Origin: Bryobacteraceae bacterium
GTDB taxonomy: Bacteria > Acidobacteriota > Terriglobia > Bryobacterales > Bryobacteraceae
DNA length: 64,000 nucleotides
Reading direction: 5' to 3'
Assembly (NCBI GenBank): GCA_019752335.1
Contig: JAIEMJ010000011.1
Location: 186,001-250,000 of the forward strand
How positions within the stretch are numbered: the stretch's first letter is position 1; each line of letters starts with the position of its first letter. A program made the translations under genes and the position numbers. Under the pieces are notes generated by a model that had not been told where the DNA came from, searched no databases, and saw nothing but the letters and a program-made list of their open reading frames with translations. Of the stretch, positions 43,790 through 51,391 are shown piece by piece.

Positions 43790-44821
43790 ATGCTTTTGAA
43801 ACCCCTCGCCACCGCCGTGCTCGCCTGCACGCCACTGTGTATGCCCTTGCACGCTGACTTCAGCTACCAGGAAACCACCAAGATCACCGGAGGCAGCCTC
43901 ACCAGGATGATGCGTTTCATCCCCGGCGCCGGCAAGGCCCTCGACGCGAAGTCCAGCGCCGTCTACCTCAAGGGTGACCGCCTGGTCCACGCCTTCCCCG
44001 ACACCATGTCCATCATTGACCTCTCCGCCGAAACCATCACCGAGGTCAATCTCGAAAAGAAGACCTACGCCACCATCACTTTTACCGAAATGCGCGAAGC
44101 CATGGAGAGAATGGCCGCGAAGATGCAAGAAGCGATGAGCAAGCAGAAGAGCGAACCCATGCCGCAAATGGACCTGCAGGTCTCCGTCAAGCGCACCGGG
44201 CAAACCCGCTCCATCAGCGGCCTCGACACCCGCGAGTACCTCATGCAACTCGCCATGTCCGCGCAAGCGCAACCCGGCGCCCCGCCCGCCGGCGTCTCCG
44301 ACATGGAGATGGCCATGTGGATGACCACCAAGATTCCGGGTTACGACGAAGTGCAAGCCTTCCACCTGCGCATGGCCCAGAAGATGAAATTCACCCCGAA
44401 CCTGAACCCGCTCCTCATGCAGCAACGCGGCTCCGCCGACGGCCTCAAGAAAATGGCCGAAGAGATGGCCAAGCTCGACGGCACCCCCGTCATGACCGTC
44501 ACCCGCATCAAGGGCACCGGCGCGATGCCGGGCATGCCCCCCGGGAACGCCAGCGCGCAGGATAACAGCGACAAGTCGCCCCGTCTCGGCGGCGGACTAG
44601 CCGGCTTAGCCGCCGGCGGCATCATGGGTGGTCTGCGCCGCAAGAACAAAGACGCCCCTAAGCCCGAAGACTCCGCCGCCCCCGCCGCCAAGACCGCCGA
44701 CGACGTCATGATAGAAATGCAAACCGAATCCTCCAATTTTTCCAACGCCCCCATCGACGCCTCCAAGCTAAGCGTCCCCGCCGGCTTCCAAGCCGTAGAC
44801 CACCCCATGAAAAAACGGTAG
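43790..44821 (+). CDS. Secreted protein, DUF4412-like, with glycine-zipper segment
   Basis: The 343-aa protein starts at ATG 43790, 10 bases after a perfect AAGGAGG; the longer upstream frame is rejected. It has a signal peptide (LLKPLATAVLACTPLCMPLHA) and a strand-rich domain (FSYQETTKITGGSLTRMMRF, SSAVYLKGDRLVH, TEVNLEKKTYATITF). Met-rich helices (MREAMERMAAKMQEAM) and a Gly zipper (GGGLAGLAAGGIMGGL, about 265-280) follow. The fold resembles LolA/DUF4412-like proteins. Its stop codon is the first part of a REP-like hairpin that may also end transcription. Confidence 0.75.
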   Translation: MLLKPLATAVLACTPLCMPLHADFSYQETTKITGGSLTRMMRFIPGAGKALDAKSSAVYLKGDRLVHAFPDTMSIIDLSAETITEVNLEKKTYATITFTEMREAMERMAAKMQEAMSKQKSEPMPQMDLQVSVKRTGQTRSISGLDTREYLMQLAMSAQAQPGAPPAGVSDMEMAMWMTTKIPGYDEVQAFHLRMAQKMKFTPNLNPLLMQQRGSADGLKKMAEEMAKLDGTPVMTVTRIKGTGAMPGMPPGNASAQDNSDKSPRLGGGLAGLAAGGIMGGLRRKNKDAPKPEDSAAPAAKTADDVMIEMQTESSNFSNAPIDASKLSVPAGFQAVDHPMKKR

Positions 44822-44842
44822 GGCGGGCCCCCCGGCCCGCCC
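44821..44842. repeat. REP-like hairpin 1 upstream of RAYT 2
   Basis: A 22-base perfect palindrome with 9-base arms GGGCGGGCC and GGCCCGCCC and loop CCCC. Its first base is the last base of the preceding TAG stop. Same TA-start and 9-4-9 layout as 40353. Confidence 0.8.
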
Positions 44843-44859
44843 ACTAACGCTTTGTGATA

Positions 44860-44881
44860 GGACGGGCCCCCCGCTCCGTCC
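44860..44881. repeat. REP-like hairpin 2 upstream of RAYT 2
   Basis: A 22-base imperfect palindrome with arms GGACGGGCC and GCTCCGTCC and loop CCCC, preceded by TA. It lies 17 bases after hairpin 1 in tandem, the arrangement known from BIMEs. Confidence 0.65.
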
Positions 44882-45130
44882 GCTTACCAAAGATGAGCAG
44901 CCAGCCGCCACGCAATCCGACTCGAAGAAATCGCAATATCGGCACGTCCGTCCGCGGGCATGGTCGCGATAACCGGCTGGTGATTCCGACGAGGTTTAAC
45001 GCGCCAATCTACCTTTGGCCGGTCCGACGAGCCAATAAGGCATTTACAATGAGTATCTTCGCCGGATTCGATTTACCGCAAAGGGGCATTGGCGGAGGCT
45101 TTGGGGGCGAGCTTTTCACATTTTGTTCGA
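44882..45130. other. Gene-free stretch between REP hairpins and RAYT 2 leader
   Basis: No supported gene; open frames here lack family features. It contains no further palindrome that I could recognise. Confidence 0.5.
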
Positions 45131-45172
45131 AAATAAGTGAGAATTTTCCTGGCGGAAACACACTATTCAGTG
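45131..45172 (+). promoter_or_regulatory. Conserved RAYT leader, copy 2
   Basis: AAATAAGTGAGAAT (45131-45144), 16 unconserved bases, then CACTATTCAGTG (45161-45172), one base before the ATG of RAYT 2. It differs from copy 1 by one base in the two blocks. Confidence 0.75.
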
Positions 45173-45173
45173 G

Positions 45174-45920
45174 ATGGCGACAAAACCCAAGCCGAAGACT
45201 AGGCTCTCCCCTGCCCCGCCCCGGAAGCGCGACTGGGTGATCGGGCGTTGCTATCACGTCTACCAACGCGGATCCCGGAAGCAAGGCGTGTTTGAGACAC
45301 AGGCGCAGTTAGTCCGCTACCTGAACCACTTCGACCGCCTGGCCCGACGTTGCCAGGTTCGCGTACACGCTTTTTGCCTGATGTCGAACCACGTACACTT
45401 TCTCCTGGAGCCAAGAAAAACATGGGGCATCTCGCACCTGATGCAGCAGTTGCAGTCACATTATGCCCGCACCGTCCATCAGGGCATGAAGCTGACCGGC
45501 CATCTGTGGCGTAATCACTTCCACGCCAAGTGCATCAAGGACGATGCGCAGTATCGCGCAACCCTCATCTACATCGAGCAAAATCCAACTGCGGCTGGAA
45601 TCGTCATGCGTGCTCATCGCTACGAGTACTCAAGCGCCCCGGCCCATACCGCCAATCAATCTGACTATCAGCTCAACTACAAGCATCACCGCGCGACGGT
45701 CCAACTCTACCTCGATTACTGGCGCGAGAAATTCCCCGGCCACGCCGACTGGCCCGCGCATCTCCGCAGCCCTCGCGAAGAAGACTTCACCGACATCGAG
45801 CGCGTCTTAGGACCAGATCGCGTGCAGTTGCTAAACCCCATCGCTTTGCCCGAATGTGCGCCGCTCACGAAAGCGGCCGGATCTCAGACGTCCCCGGCCG
45901 CGCCTGCCGACGATTCTTGA
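45174..45920 (+). CDS. REP-associated tyrosine transposase-like protein (RAYT 2)
   Basis: The 248-aa protein has the Y1_Tnp HUH motif SNHVHFLLEP (His73, His75) and the Tyr motif LIYIEQNPTAAGIV (about Tyr133), followed by YEYSSAPAHT. The N-terminus has a basic extension (MATKPKPKTRLSPAPPRKRDW) before the CYHVYQRG strand. It is clearly diverged from RAYT 1 in protein sequence, yet preceded by the same two-block leader. Two tandem REP-like hairpins lie about 300 bases upstream. No terminal inverted repeats were found, consistent with a domesticated RAYT. Confidence 0.9.
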   Translation: MATKPKPKTRLSPAPPRKRDWVIGRCYHVYQRGSRKQGVFETQAQLVRYLNHFDRLARRCQVRVHAFCLMSNHVHFLLEPRKTWGISHLMQQLQSHYARTVHQGMKLTGHLWRNHFHAKCIKDDAQYRATLIYIEQNPTAAGIVMRAHRYEYSSAPAHTANQSDYQLNYKHHRATVQLYLDYWREKFPGHADWPAHLRSPREEDFTDIERVLGPDRVQLLNPIALPECAPLTKAAGSQTSPAAPADDS

Positions 45921-45926
45921 GATGCG

Positions 45927-46274
45927 CTATCGCTTGATGGCCGTCCAAGTGCCTTCGCCCAGGCTCTCCACCACTAACGATCCGCCCATCGACATCGGGT
46001 TCTTGATCTTACCTTTGTAGACGACCTTCACTTTGTCGCCCTGCGGAGACACTTCGAAGCTGAATTCGATCACGTCGCCTTTCACGGTGCCCGTAAGTTC
46101 GGCGTTGCCGAGGGCTCCCGAATAGCTACCCGTCAGCTTCTCGCCGTCCTGTTTCAAGACGAAGCTGGGTGAGCCGGCGCCCGCGTTGGTTTCCACTTGA
46201 GCCTCCCAGTTTCCAGAGACATCGGCGGCAAAAAGACAGCAGGTGAGCAACGACACGGCCAAAATGATTCTCAT
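45927..46274 (-). CDS. Small secreted beta-rich hypothetical protein
   Basis: The 115-aa protein has a signal peptide (MRIILAVSLLTCCLFA) and a compact strand-rich domain: ADVSGNWEAQVETNAG, FVLKQDGEKLTGSYSG, ELTGTVKGDVIEFSFEV, KVKVVYKGKI, EGTWTAIKR. This pattern is common in exported acidobacterial proteins and resembles a lipocalin-like barrel; function unknown. The start at 46274 is preferred because TACGAT ends 7 bases upstream. Confidence 0.75.
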   Translation of the reverse strand: MRIILAVSLLTCCLFAADVSGNWEAQVETNAGAGSPSFVLKQDGEKLTGSYSGALGNAELTGTVKGDVIEFSFEVSPQGDKVKVVYKGKIKNPMSMGGSLVVESLGEGTWTAIKR

Positions 46275-46281
46275 GCCGATC

Positions 46282-46287
46282 ATCGTA
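46282..46287 (-). promoter_or_regulatory. -10 hexamer TACGAT
   Basis: TACGAT on the minus strand ends 7 bases before the ATG at 46274, predicting a leaderless mRNA. Confidence 0.45.
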
Positions 46288-46329
46288 GCTCAACCGCACC
46301 TCAATGTCATGCTACGCTCAGTGTTCAAG

Positions 46330-46881
46330 ATGGCCGAAACGCGCGAAAAGAAGCAATTGATGTCCGCCTCCGAAATGGACCGCACCCTGGTCCGGCTGGC
46401 ACACGAAATTCTGGAAAACAGCAAGGACCTCAGCAAGCTGGCCTTCATCGGCATTCGCCGTCGCGGCGTCCCGCTTTCTGACCGGTTGGCGAAGAAGATC
46501 ACCGAACTCGAGAAACGCGAGATCCCCGTAGGCACCCTCGACATCAACCTCTACCGCGATGACCTCTCTACCGTCGGCCATCGTCCCGTTCACAATTCCA
46601 CCGCCATCGACTTCGACATCACCGGCAAGGACATCATCCTCACCGATGATGTGCTGTATACCGGCCGCACGGTGCGCGCGGCGCTTGACGCGCTTTTCGA
46701 GCGCGGACGCCCGGCCCGCGTACAGCTCCTCTGCCTGATTGACCGCGGCTGGCGCGAATTGCCCATCGAAGCTCGCTATGTCGGACGCACCGTGCCCACG
46801 GCCGCGAACGAAATCATCGAAGTGAAGTTCCAGGAAATTGACGGGATGGAGAAGGTGCTCCTGGTGGAGCGAGTCGCTTGA
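46330..46881 (+). CDS. pyrR: Bifunctional pyr operon regulator/uracil phosphoribosyltransferase PyrR
   Basis: The 183-aa protein has the PRPP-binding loop DIILTDDVLYTGRTVRAALD, preceded by LAFIGIRRRGVPLSDRLAKKI and followed by LLCLIDRGWRELPIEARYVGRTVPT, as in PyrR. It can bind pyr mRNA when UMP is high and has weak UPRTase activity. The start MAETREKKQLMSASEMDRT is chosen by comparison with family length. Its stop overlaps the pyrC TTG start. No PyrR-binding anti-antiterminator hairpin was recognised upstream, so the regulatory mode here is unclear. Confidence 0.93.
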   Translation: MAETREKKQLMSASEMDRTLVRLAHEILENSKDLSKLAFIGIRRRGVPLSDRLAKKITELEKREIPVGTLDINLYRDDLSTVGHRPVHNSTAIDFDITGKDIILTDDVLYTGRTVRAALDALFERGRPARVQLLCLIDRGWRELPIEARYVGRTVPTAANEIIEVKFQEIDGMEKVLLVERVA

Positions 46882-48152
46882 ACCTGCTGGTGAAGAACGG
46901 ACGGGTCATCGATCCCGCGCAGCAGTTGGACACCATTGCCGATGTCGCTATCGTGGATGGACGCATTGGGCACATCGGGCACCATCTATCATTGATGGGT
47001 GCCCAAGAGTTCGACGCGACGGGCTGCGTGGTCGCGCCGGGCTTCTACGATATCCACGTCCACTTCCGTGAGCCGGGCTTTGAAGAGTCCGAAACGATTG
47101 CCACGGGCGCACAGTGTGCCCTGGCAGGCGGCTTCACGACGGTCTGCTGCATGCCGAATACGAAGCCCTCGAACGATAGCGCCGAGGTCACCCGCTACAT
47201 CGTCGAGCAGGCCAAGCGCGTTACACCTGTCCATGTGCATCCGATTGGGGCGATTTCGGTGGGGTCAGCCGGCGAGAAGCTCGCCGATCTTGCGGGCATG
47301 GTGCAGGCAGGCGCCGTCGCCATCTCAGACGACGGCCGGCCTGTGATGAACTCGCAGTTGATGCGCGACGCCATGGAGTCGGCGAAGCGCTTGGGTATCC
47401 CGGTGATCGACCATTGCGAGGATCTCAACCTCACCGAAGCCGCGACGTTGCACGAGGGGGTGACGTCCATGAAGCTCGGCTTGCGCGGCATGCCCGCCGC
47501 GGCCGAAGACATCATGGTGGCGCGCGATCTGATCCTGGCTGAGCTTACCGGAGCCCGCTACCACGTGGCCCACATTTCGACGCGGTACGCCATGGCCATG
47601 GTGAAGCACGCTAAGTCGCTAGGCCTGCCAGTGACGTGCGAGATTACGCCGCATCACTTTACCCTCAGCGACGAAGACCTCGTCACGCTCGATAGCAATT
47701 ACAAGATGAAGCCGCCCTTGCGCGGCTGCTGCGATATTGACGCCGCCTTCGACGGTATCGTCTCCGGCACCATCGACTCAATCGCCACGGACCACGCACC
47801 CCATGCTCCTGGACTAAAGGCCCAAGCCTTCGAACGCTGCCCATTCGGCATCCTGGGTCTGGAAACCGCGATTCCGCTCACGTTAGAGCGCCTTGTGCAT
47901 CCCGGCAGGATCACCCTGTCGCACATGGTGTCGCTCTTCACCACCGGGGCAGAGCGAACGATGCGCCTGGGACGTGGCCGGCTAACCCAAGGCCTCCCCG
48001 GCGACCTCACGATCTTCGACCTGCACCGGCCATGGACTTACGACTTGTCCAAGTCGCCATCGAAGAGCCGGAACTCTCCATTCCACGGGCGCGCCTTCCA
48101 AGGCGGCCCCGTCGCCACAGTCATCGGCGGCCAAGTCGCCTGGCAAATCTAG
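46878..48152 (+). CDS. pyrC: Dihydroorotase (type I)
   Basis: The 424-aa enzyme closes carbamoyl-aspartate to dihydroorotate (EC 3.5.2.3). Metal ligands are in GFYDIHVHFREPGFE, His in HVAHISTRYA and Asp/His in IATDHAPHAPG; substrate residues include the Asn in MPNTKPSND. Length and LLVKNGRVIDPAQ N-terminus match type I enzymes. The start is TTG at 46878, overlapping the pyrR TGA by 4 bases (TTGA). In many bacteria pyrB lies between pyrR and pyrC; it is absent here. Confidence 0.95.
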   Translation: MNLLVKNGRVIDPAQQLDTIADVAIVDGRIGHIGHHLSLMGAQEFDATGCVVAPGFYDIHVHFREPGFEESETIATGAQCALAGGFTTVCCMPNTKPSNDSAEVTRYIVEQAKRVTPVHVHPIGAISVGSAGEKLADLAGMVQAGAVAISDDGRPVMNSQLMRDAMESAKRLGIPVIDHCEDLNLTEAATLHEGVTSMKLGLRGMPAAAEDIMVARDLILAELTGARYHVAHISTRYAMAMVKHAKSLGLPVTCEITPHHFTLSDEDLVTLDSNYKMKPPLRGCCDIDAAFDGIVSGTIDSIATDHAPHAPGLKAQAFERCPFGILGLETAIPLTLERLVHPGRITLSHMVSLFTTGAERTMRLGRGRLTQGLPGDLTIFDLHRPWTYDLSKSPSKSRNSPFHGRAFQGGPVATVIGGQVAWQI

Positions 48153-48349
48153 TCCCGCTTCAAAAGCGCCCGGCCACCAAAGCGCCTTCTGAAAATCTTG
48201 TCCGACGTCTCTACAACTCTTTTTATATTCATACTTTACCAGGAATGGCTATTTTTTCCGCGACGTCCAAACGAACCCAAAATTCCGTCTATCTGATTGA
48301 TTAACTTAGACTTACTCCGAATCGCCCACCAGTCAGACGAACGCAACAG

Positions 48350-48419
48350 AAAGCAACTACATTTTTATCAATCACTTACGGAAAACAATCTTCGCTTGTC
48401 ATCACAATGTAGTTGCTTT
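48350..48419. repeat. 14-bp perfect inverted repeat overlapping a -35 box
   Basis: AAAGCAACTACATT (48350-48363) and AATGTAGTTGCTTT (48406-48419) are perfect reverse complements with 42 bases between. The right arm contains the -35 TTGCTT of the downstream gene. Confidence 0.75.
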
Positions 48420-48441
48420 GTAACGTAAATGAAACTATACT
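48413..48441 (+). promoter_or_regulatory. Sigma70-type promoter with leaderless spacing
   Basis: TTGCTT (48413-48418), 17-base spacer, TATACT (48436-48441), then 6 bases to the ATG at 48448. The predicted start site is the ATG itself. Confidence 0.7.
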
Positions 48442-48447
48442 CTGCCC

Positions 48448-49734
48448 ATGTGGCGGACCCTTCCCCTGCTCACCGCGCTGGCTGGAGCGCTGTGGGCGGA
48501 ATCCCTGCCGCTCGACCCCGCCGCGCTCGCGGCCCGAGCGGCGACTGCCTACCGCAACGGCCATCTGCGCGAAGCGCGCCAACTCTACGAACAGGCCCTC
48601 ACCCAACAACCCCGTTTCGCGCCTGCTCTAAGCGGACTGGCGCGGCTCGACCAAGCCGAGCACCAACGCCCGGCCGCCGAACGCCGCTGGGCCCAAGCCT
48701 ACCAAGCCAATCCGAACGACCCCGAAATCGTCCGCGAATACGCGAGCGCCGCCGCTGACCCCACACTCGAAGCGACACTTCTTCAGCGCCTCATCCGCCT
48801 ACCCAGCACGCCCTCGGAGACCCGCCTCTACGCCCAATGGCGGATCACCCTGCACCAGAAGCTCGGCGGGCGCATCATCAACCAACTCCGGAGCGCCTAC
48901 CAGCCCTACCGCTTGCGGATGCCACTCGCGCAAACCGACCAATGGCGTCCGCACGGCTGGAGCCTGCGCGTATCCTTCAACGGCCACCGCCCCCTCCGTC
49001 TTCTGCTCGACACCGGCGCCCGAGGAATCCTGCTCTCGACGCGTCTGGCGGCCACCTTAGGACTGGAACCACTCAGCGACGCGCTGGTGGGCGGTTTCGG
49101 CGAAGGCCAGCGCCAGACCGCGACTTCCCTGCTTGCCGCACGGGTAACTATTGATGACCAACTCGAACTCGGCAATGTGATCGTCGAAGCCGCCCCTCAG
49201 CGTTTCGTCCAAGGCATCGACGGCCTGATCAGTCCCGCGCTCTTCTCGCACTTCCTGATTACTTGCCATGGCCGCAAGAAGCAACTGGAGCTAACTCCGT
49301 TCCCCGGGCATCAGGGCCACGAAGGCGCCAGCGACCGTCCTTGGGCCAGCCACCAGCCCCCGGCCCTCGCCGCCGGCTTTACGCCTTACCGGCGTCTCGG
49401 GCATTTGTTGCTGTTAGAAGATGGAAATGAAAAGCAGTTCGTGCTCGACTCCGGCGCCGGCTACAGCATCGTGCATGAAACGCTCCCGAGCTTGAACGCC
49501 CGCACCGTTGCGCTTCAAGGAGCATCAGGAAACTTACTGGCGAACCGCCCTGAGATGCCCGCCCACTTCACCCTACCCGGCCTCGACAGTTGGACCCCCG
49601 AAGTGGTGGCGATGAACCTCACGCCGGTCTCCGAAGCCTTTGGCGTCCGTCTCTCTGGCTTCCTGGGTTTCCCCATCTGGAAGAATCGCGAACTGACGCT
49701 CGACCCGCGCAACGGCTCCTATCGGATTCGCTAA
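48448..49734 (+). CDS. Secreted TPR and tandem retropepsin-like aspartic protease protein
   Basis: The 428-aa protein has a signal peptide (MWRTLPLLTALAGALWAES) and TPR-like helices (about 25-120, AYRNGHLREARQLYEQALTQQPRFAPALSGL). Two retropepsin-like domains follow: RLLLDTGARGILLS (about 185-195) and FVLDSGAGYSIVHE (about 330-340). Each D(T/S)GA supplies one catalytic Asp, so two domains could form an intramolecular pseudo-dimer as in pepsin. GFLGFPIWKNRELTLDPRNGSYRI closes the second domain. Substrate unknown. Confidence 0.83.
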   Translation: MWRTLPLLTALAGALWAESLPLDPAALAARAATAYRNGHLREARQLYEQALTQQPRFAPALSGLARLDQAEHQRPAAERRWAQAYQANPNDPEIVREYASAAADPTLEATLLQRLIRLPSTPSETRLYAQWRITLHQKLGGRIINQLRSAYQPYRLRMPLAQTDQWRPHGWSLRVSFNGHRPLRLLLDTGARGILLSTRLAATLGLEPLSDALVGGFGEGQRQTATSLLAARVTIDDQLELGNVIVEAAPQRFVQGIDGLISPALFSHFLITCHGRKKQLELTPFPGHQGHEGASDRPWASHQPPALAAGFTPYRRLGHLLLLEDGNEKQFVLDSGAGYSIVHETLPSLNARTVALQGASGNLLANRPEMPAHFTLPGLDSWTPEVVAMNLTPVSEAFGVRLSGFLGFPIWKNRELTLDPRNGSYRIR

Positions 49735-49740
49735 CCAGGA

Positions 49741-50112
49741 CTACCGGCGCAGACGGCTCAACGGGATCAGCGAGTTCCGCGGACCGCTATCCGGACCCGG
49801 CACCCGATCCCGCAACTCCACATTCAACTGCGTGACGAACTGCTCGAAGTGCTGCTGCATCGCCGACATCTTCTCACGCATATCGAGGATAATTCCCACA
49901 CCCGCCAGATTCACGCCGAAGTCGCGCGTCAGCTTCAGAATCACTTCCAAACGTTCCAGGTCTTCCTCGGTATACATGCGCGTATTGCCGTCGCTCCGCG
50001 AAGGCTTCAGCAAGCCTTCGCGCTCATACATGCGCAGCGTCTGCGGATGGATTTCATACTGTTCCGCGACCGACGAAATCATGAAGGCCGCTTTTTGCCG
50101 GGCTTTGGCCAT
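49741..50112 (-). CDS. hspR: HspR, MerR-family heat-shock repressor
   Basis: The 123-aa protein carries a MerR-type winged helix: MISSVAEQYEIHPQTLRMYEREGLLKPSRSDGNTRMYTEEDLERLEVI. A short helix follows (LAGVGIILDMREKMSAMQQHFEQFV). This matches HspR, which represses dnaK operons by binding HAIR operators with DnaK as co-repressor. The start at 50112 follows the dnaJ stop by 4 bases, with AAGGTG inside the dnaJ end as ribosome-binding site. A HAIR-like site overlaps the dnaK promoter 3.3 kb upstream in the same operon, consistent with autoregulation. Confidence 0.93.
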   Translation of the reverse strand: MAKARQKAAFMISSVAEQYEIHPQTLRMYEREGLLKPSRSDGNTRMYTEEDLERLEVILKLTRDFGVNLAGVGIILDMREKMSAMQQHFEQFVTQLNVELRDRVPGPDSGPRNSLIPLSRLRR

Positions 50113-50116
50113 GTGC

Positions 50117-51331
50117 TTACACCTTACTCCAGAGCTCTTGCCGCGGATCTTCGTCGGCGTGGAGCTGCGCGAGTTCCCGGAATAGCTCCCGGGTGCGTTC
50201 ATCATTCGCAGGCGGCGACTGGATCTCGACTTCGACAATCTGGTCACCCCGCAGATTCTTGCGCGAGTTGAAGATGCCCTTCTCCCGCAAACGGAACTTC
50301 TGCCCGTTATGCGTGCCCTGCGGCACCTTGAGCAGCGCGCGTCCGTCGATGGTGGGCACTTCGATCTTCGTGCCCAGCACGGCTTCCCAAATGGTTACCG
50401 GCACCTTCACTTCAATGTTGTCGCCTTCGCGATGGAAGAGCGGATGCTGCTCCACGCGGATCGTGATGTAGAGATCGCCCGCCGGACTGCCCCCCTGCCC
50501 CGCGTTTCCCTTGCCCGCCACGCGCAACCGGCTGCCGTCCGCCGCGCCCGCCGGGATGCGGACCTCCACTGGCTCCGGACGCACCATCCGCCCCTCGCCC
50601 TGGCACCGCGGACACGCGTTCGTCAGCCGCCCCTTGCCTTGGCAACGCGCGCAAGGTACGTCAAAGCGCATCGCGCCCGCCATCTGTGTCACTTTGCCCT
50701 TGCCCGTGCAGGTGGAGCAAACGCTGCTGCCGGATCCCGCGCCCGACCCGTGGCAGACCTCGCAGGTCTCATGACGGTTGATCGTGAGCCGCACCTGCGT
50801 CCCTTTGATCGATTGCCCAAAATCAATGTTCAGCGCGTACTCAAGATCCGTTCCCCGCTCCGCTTGCGCTTCCGGTTGCCGGCCACCGAAAAAGGAGGAG
50901 AAAAAGTCCTTAAATGAGCTACCGTTCTCGGCGTCGCCCGGCTGGCCAAAGCCACCGCCACCGCCGCCGCCACGGGGACGGCCGCCTCCTTGCTGGCGTT
51001 GTTGTTCCGCGAAGAGATCGTCGAAGTCGAAGCCCCGAAAGTCGAAGCCAGGGGGGGCCTGTGCGCCGCCGGGTCCACCGGGGCCACCGCCGGAACCCAT
51101 GTTGTCGGCATAAAAACCGTACGTATCGTAAAGCTGACGCTTCTTGCTGTCGTTGAGGACGTCGTACGCCTCTTGGACGCTTTTGAAGCGCTCTTCGGCG
51201 TCCTTGTCCCCAGGGTTGAGGTCAGGGTGGTTCTTCCGCGCCAGCTTCCGGTAAGCCTTGCGGATTTCGTCCTCGTTGGCGCCACGGGCCACGCCAAGCA
51301 GTTCGTAGTAGTCCTTCTTTTTCGTCGCCAT
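50117..51331 (-). CDS. dnaJ: DnaJ co-chaperone
   Basis: The 404-aa protein has the J domain (YYELLGVARGANEDEIRKAYRKLARKNHPDLNPG with the HPD triad) and a long Gly-rich linker (about 85-150). It has four zinc-binding repeats (CEVCHGSG, CSTCTGKG, CARCQGKG, CPRCQGEG) and a C-terminal substrate-binding domain (GDLYITIRVEQHPLFHREGDN). It stimulates DnaK ATPase. It is the middle gene of dnaK-dnaJ-hspR. grpE is not in the cluster, unlike many HspR-type operons. Confidence 0.96.
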   Translation of the reverse strand: MATKKKDYYELLGVARGANEDEIRKAYRKLARKNHPDLNPGDKDAEERFKSVQEAYDVLNDSKKRQLYDTYGFYADNMGSGGGPGGPGGAQAPPGFDFRGFDFDDLFAEQQRQQGGGRPRGGGGGGGFGQPGDAENGSSFKDFFSSFFGGRQPEAQAERGTDLEYALNIDFGQSIKGTQVRLTINRHETCEVCHGSGAGSGSSVCSTCTGKGKVTQMAGAMRFDVPCARCQGKGRLTNACPRCQGEGRMVRPEPVEVRIPAGAADGSRLRVAGKGNAGQGGSPAGDLYITIRVEQHPLFHREGDNIEVKVPVTIWEAVLGTKIEVPTIDGRALLKVPQGTHNGQKFRLREKGIFNSRKNLRGDQIVEVEIQSPPANDERTRELFRELAQLHADEDPRQELWSKV

Positions 51332-51349
51332 GTGGCCCTTTCGGCAAGA

Positions 51350-51377
51350 GGCGCGGACCCATCGAGGAGTCCGCGCC
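51350..51377. terminator. Intercistronic hairpin between dnaK and dnaJ
   Basis: GGCGCGGAC (51350-51358) and GTCCGCGCC (51369-51377) form a perfect 9-bp stem with a 10-base loop in the 60-base gap. No T-run follows on the minus strand, so it is more likely a processing/stability or attenuator element than a full terminator. Confidence 0.5.
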
Positions 51378-51391
51378 CGCGGCGATTGCGC

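Larger units (their letters stand above)
48153..48447. other. AT-rich intergenic island
   Basis: 295 bases without a gene, visibly richer in A/T than the flanks (for example around 48215-48310). It contains a 14-bp inverted repeat and the promoter of the downstream gene. Confidence 0.6.

Noticed and set aside
44854-45240. 128-codon open frame between the REP hairpins and RAYT 2
   Set aside because: It runs through the conserved RAYT leader and into RAYT 2 in another frame, and shows no family features.
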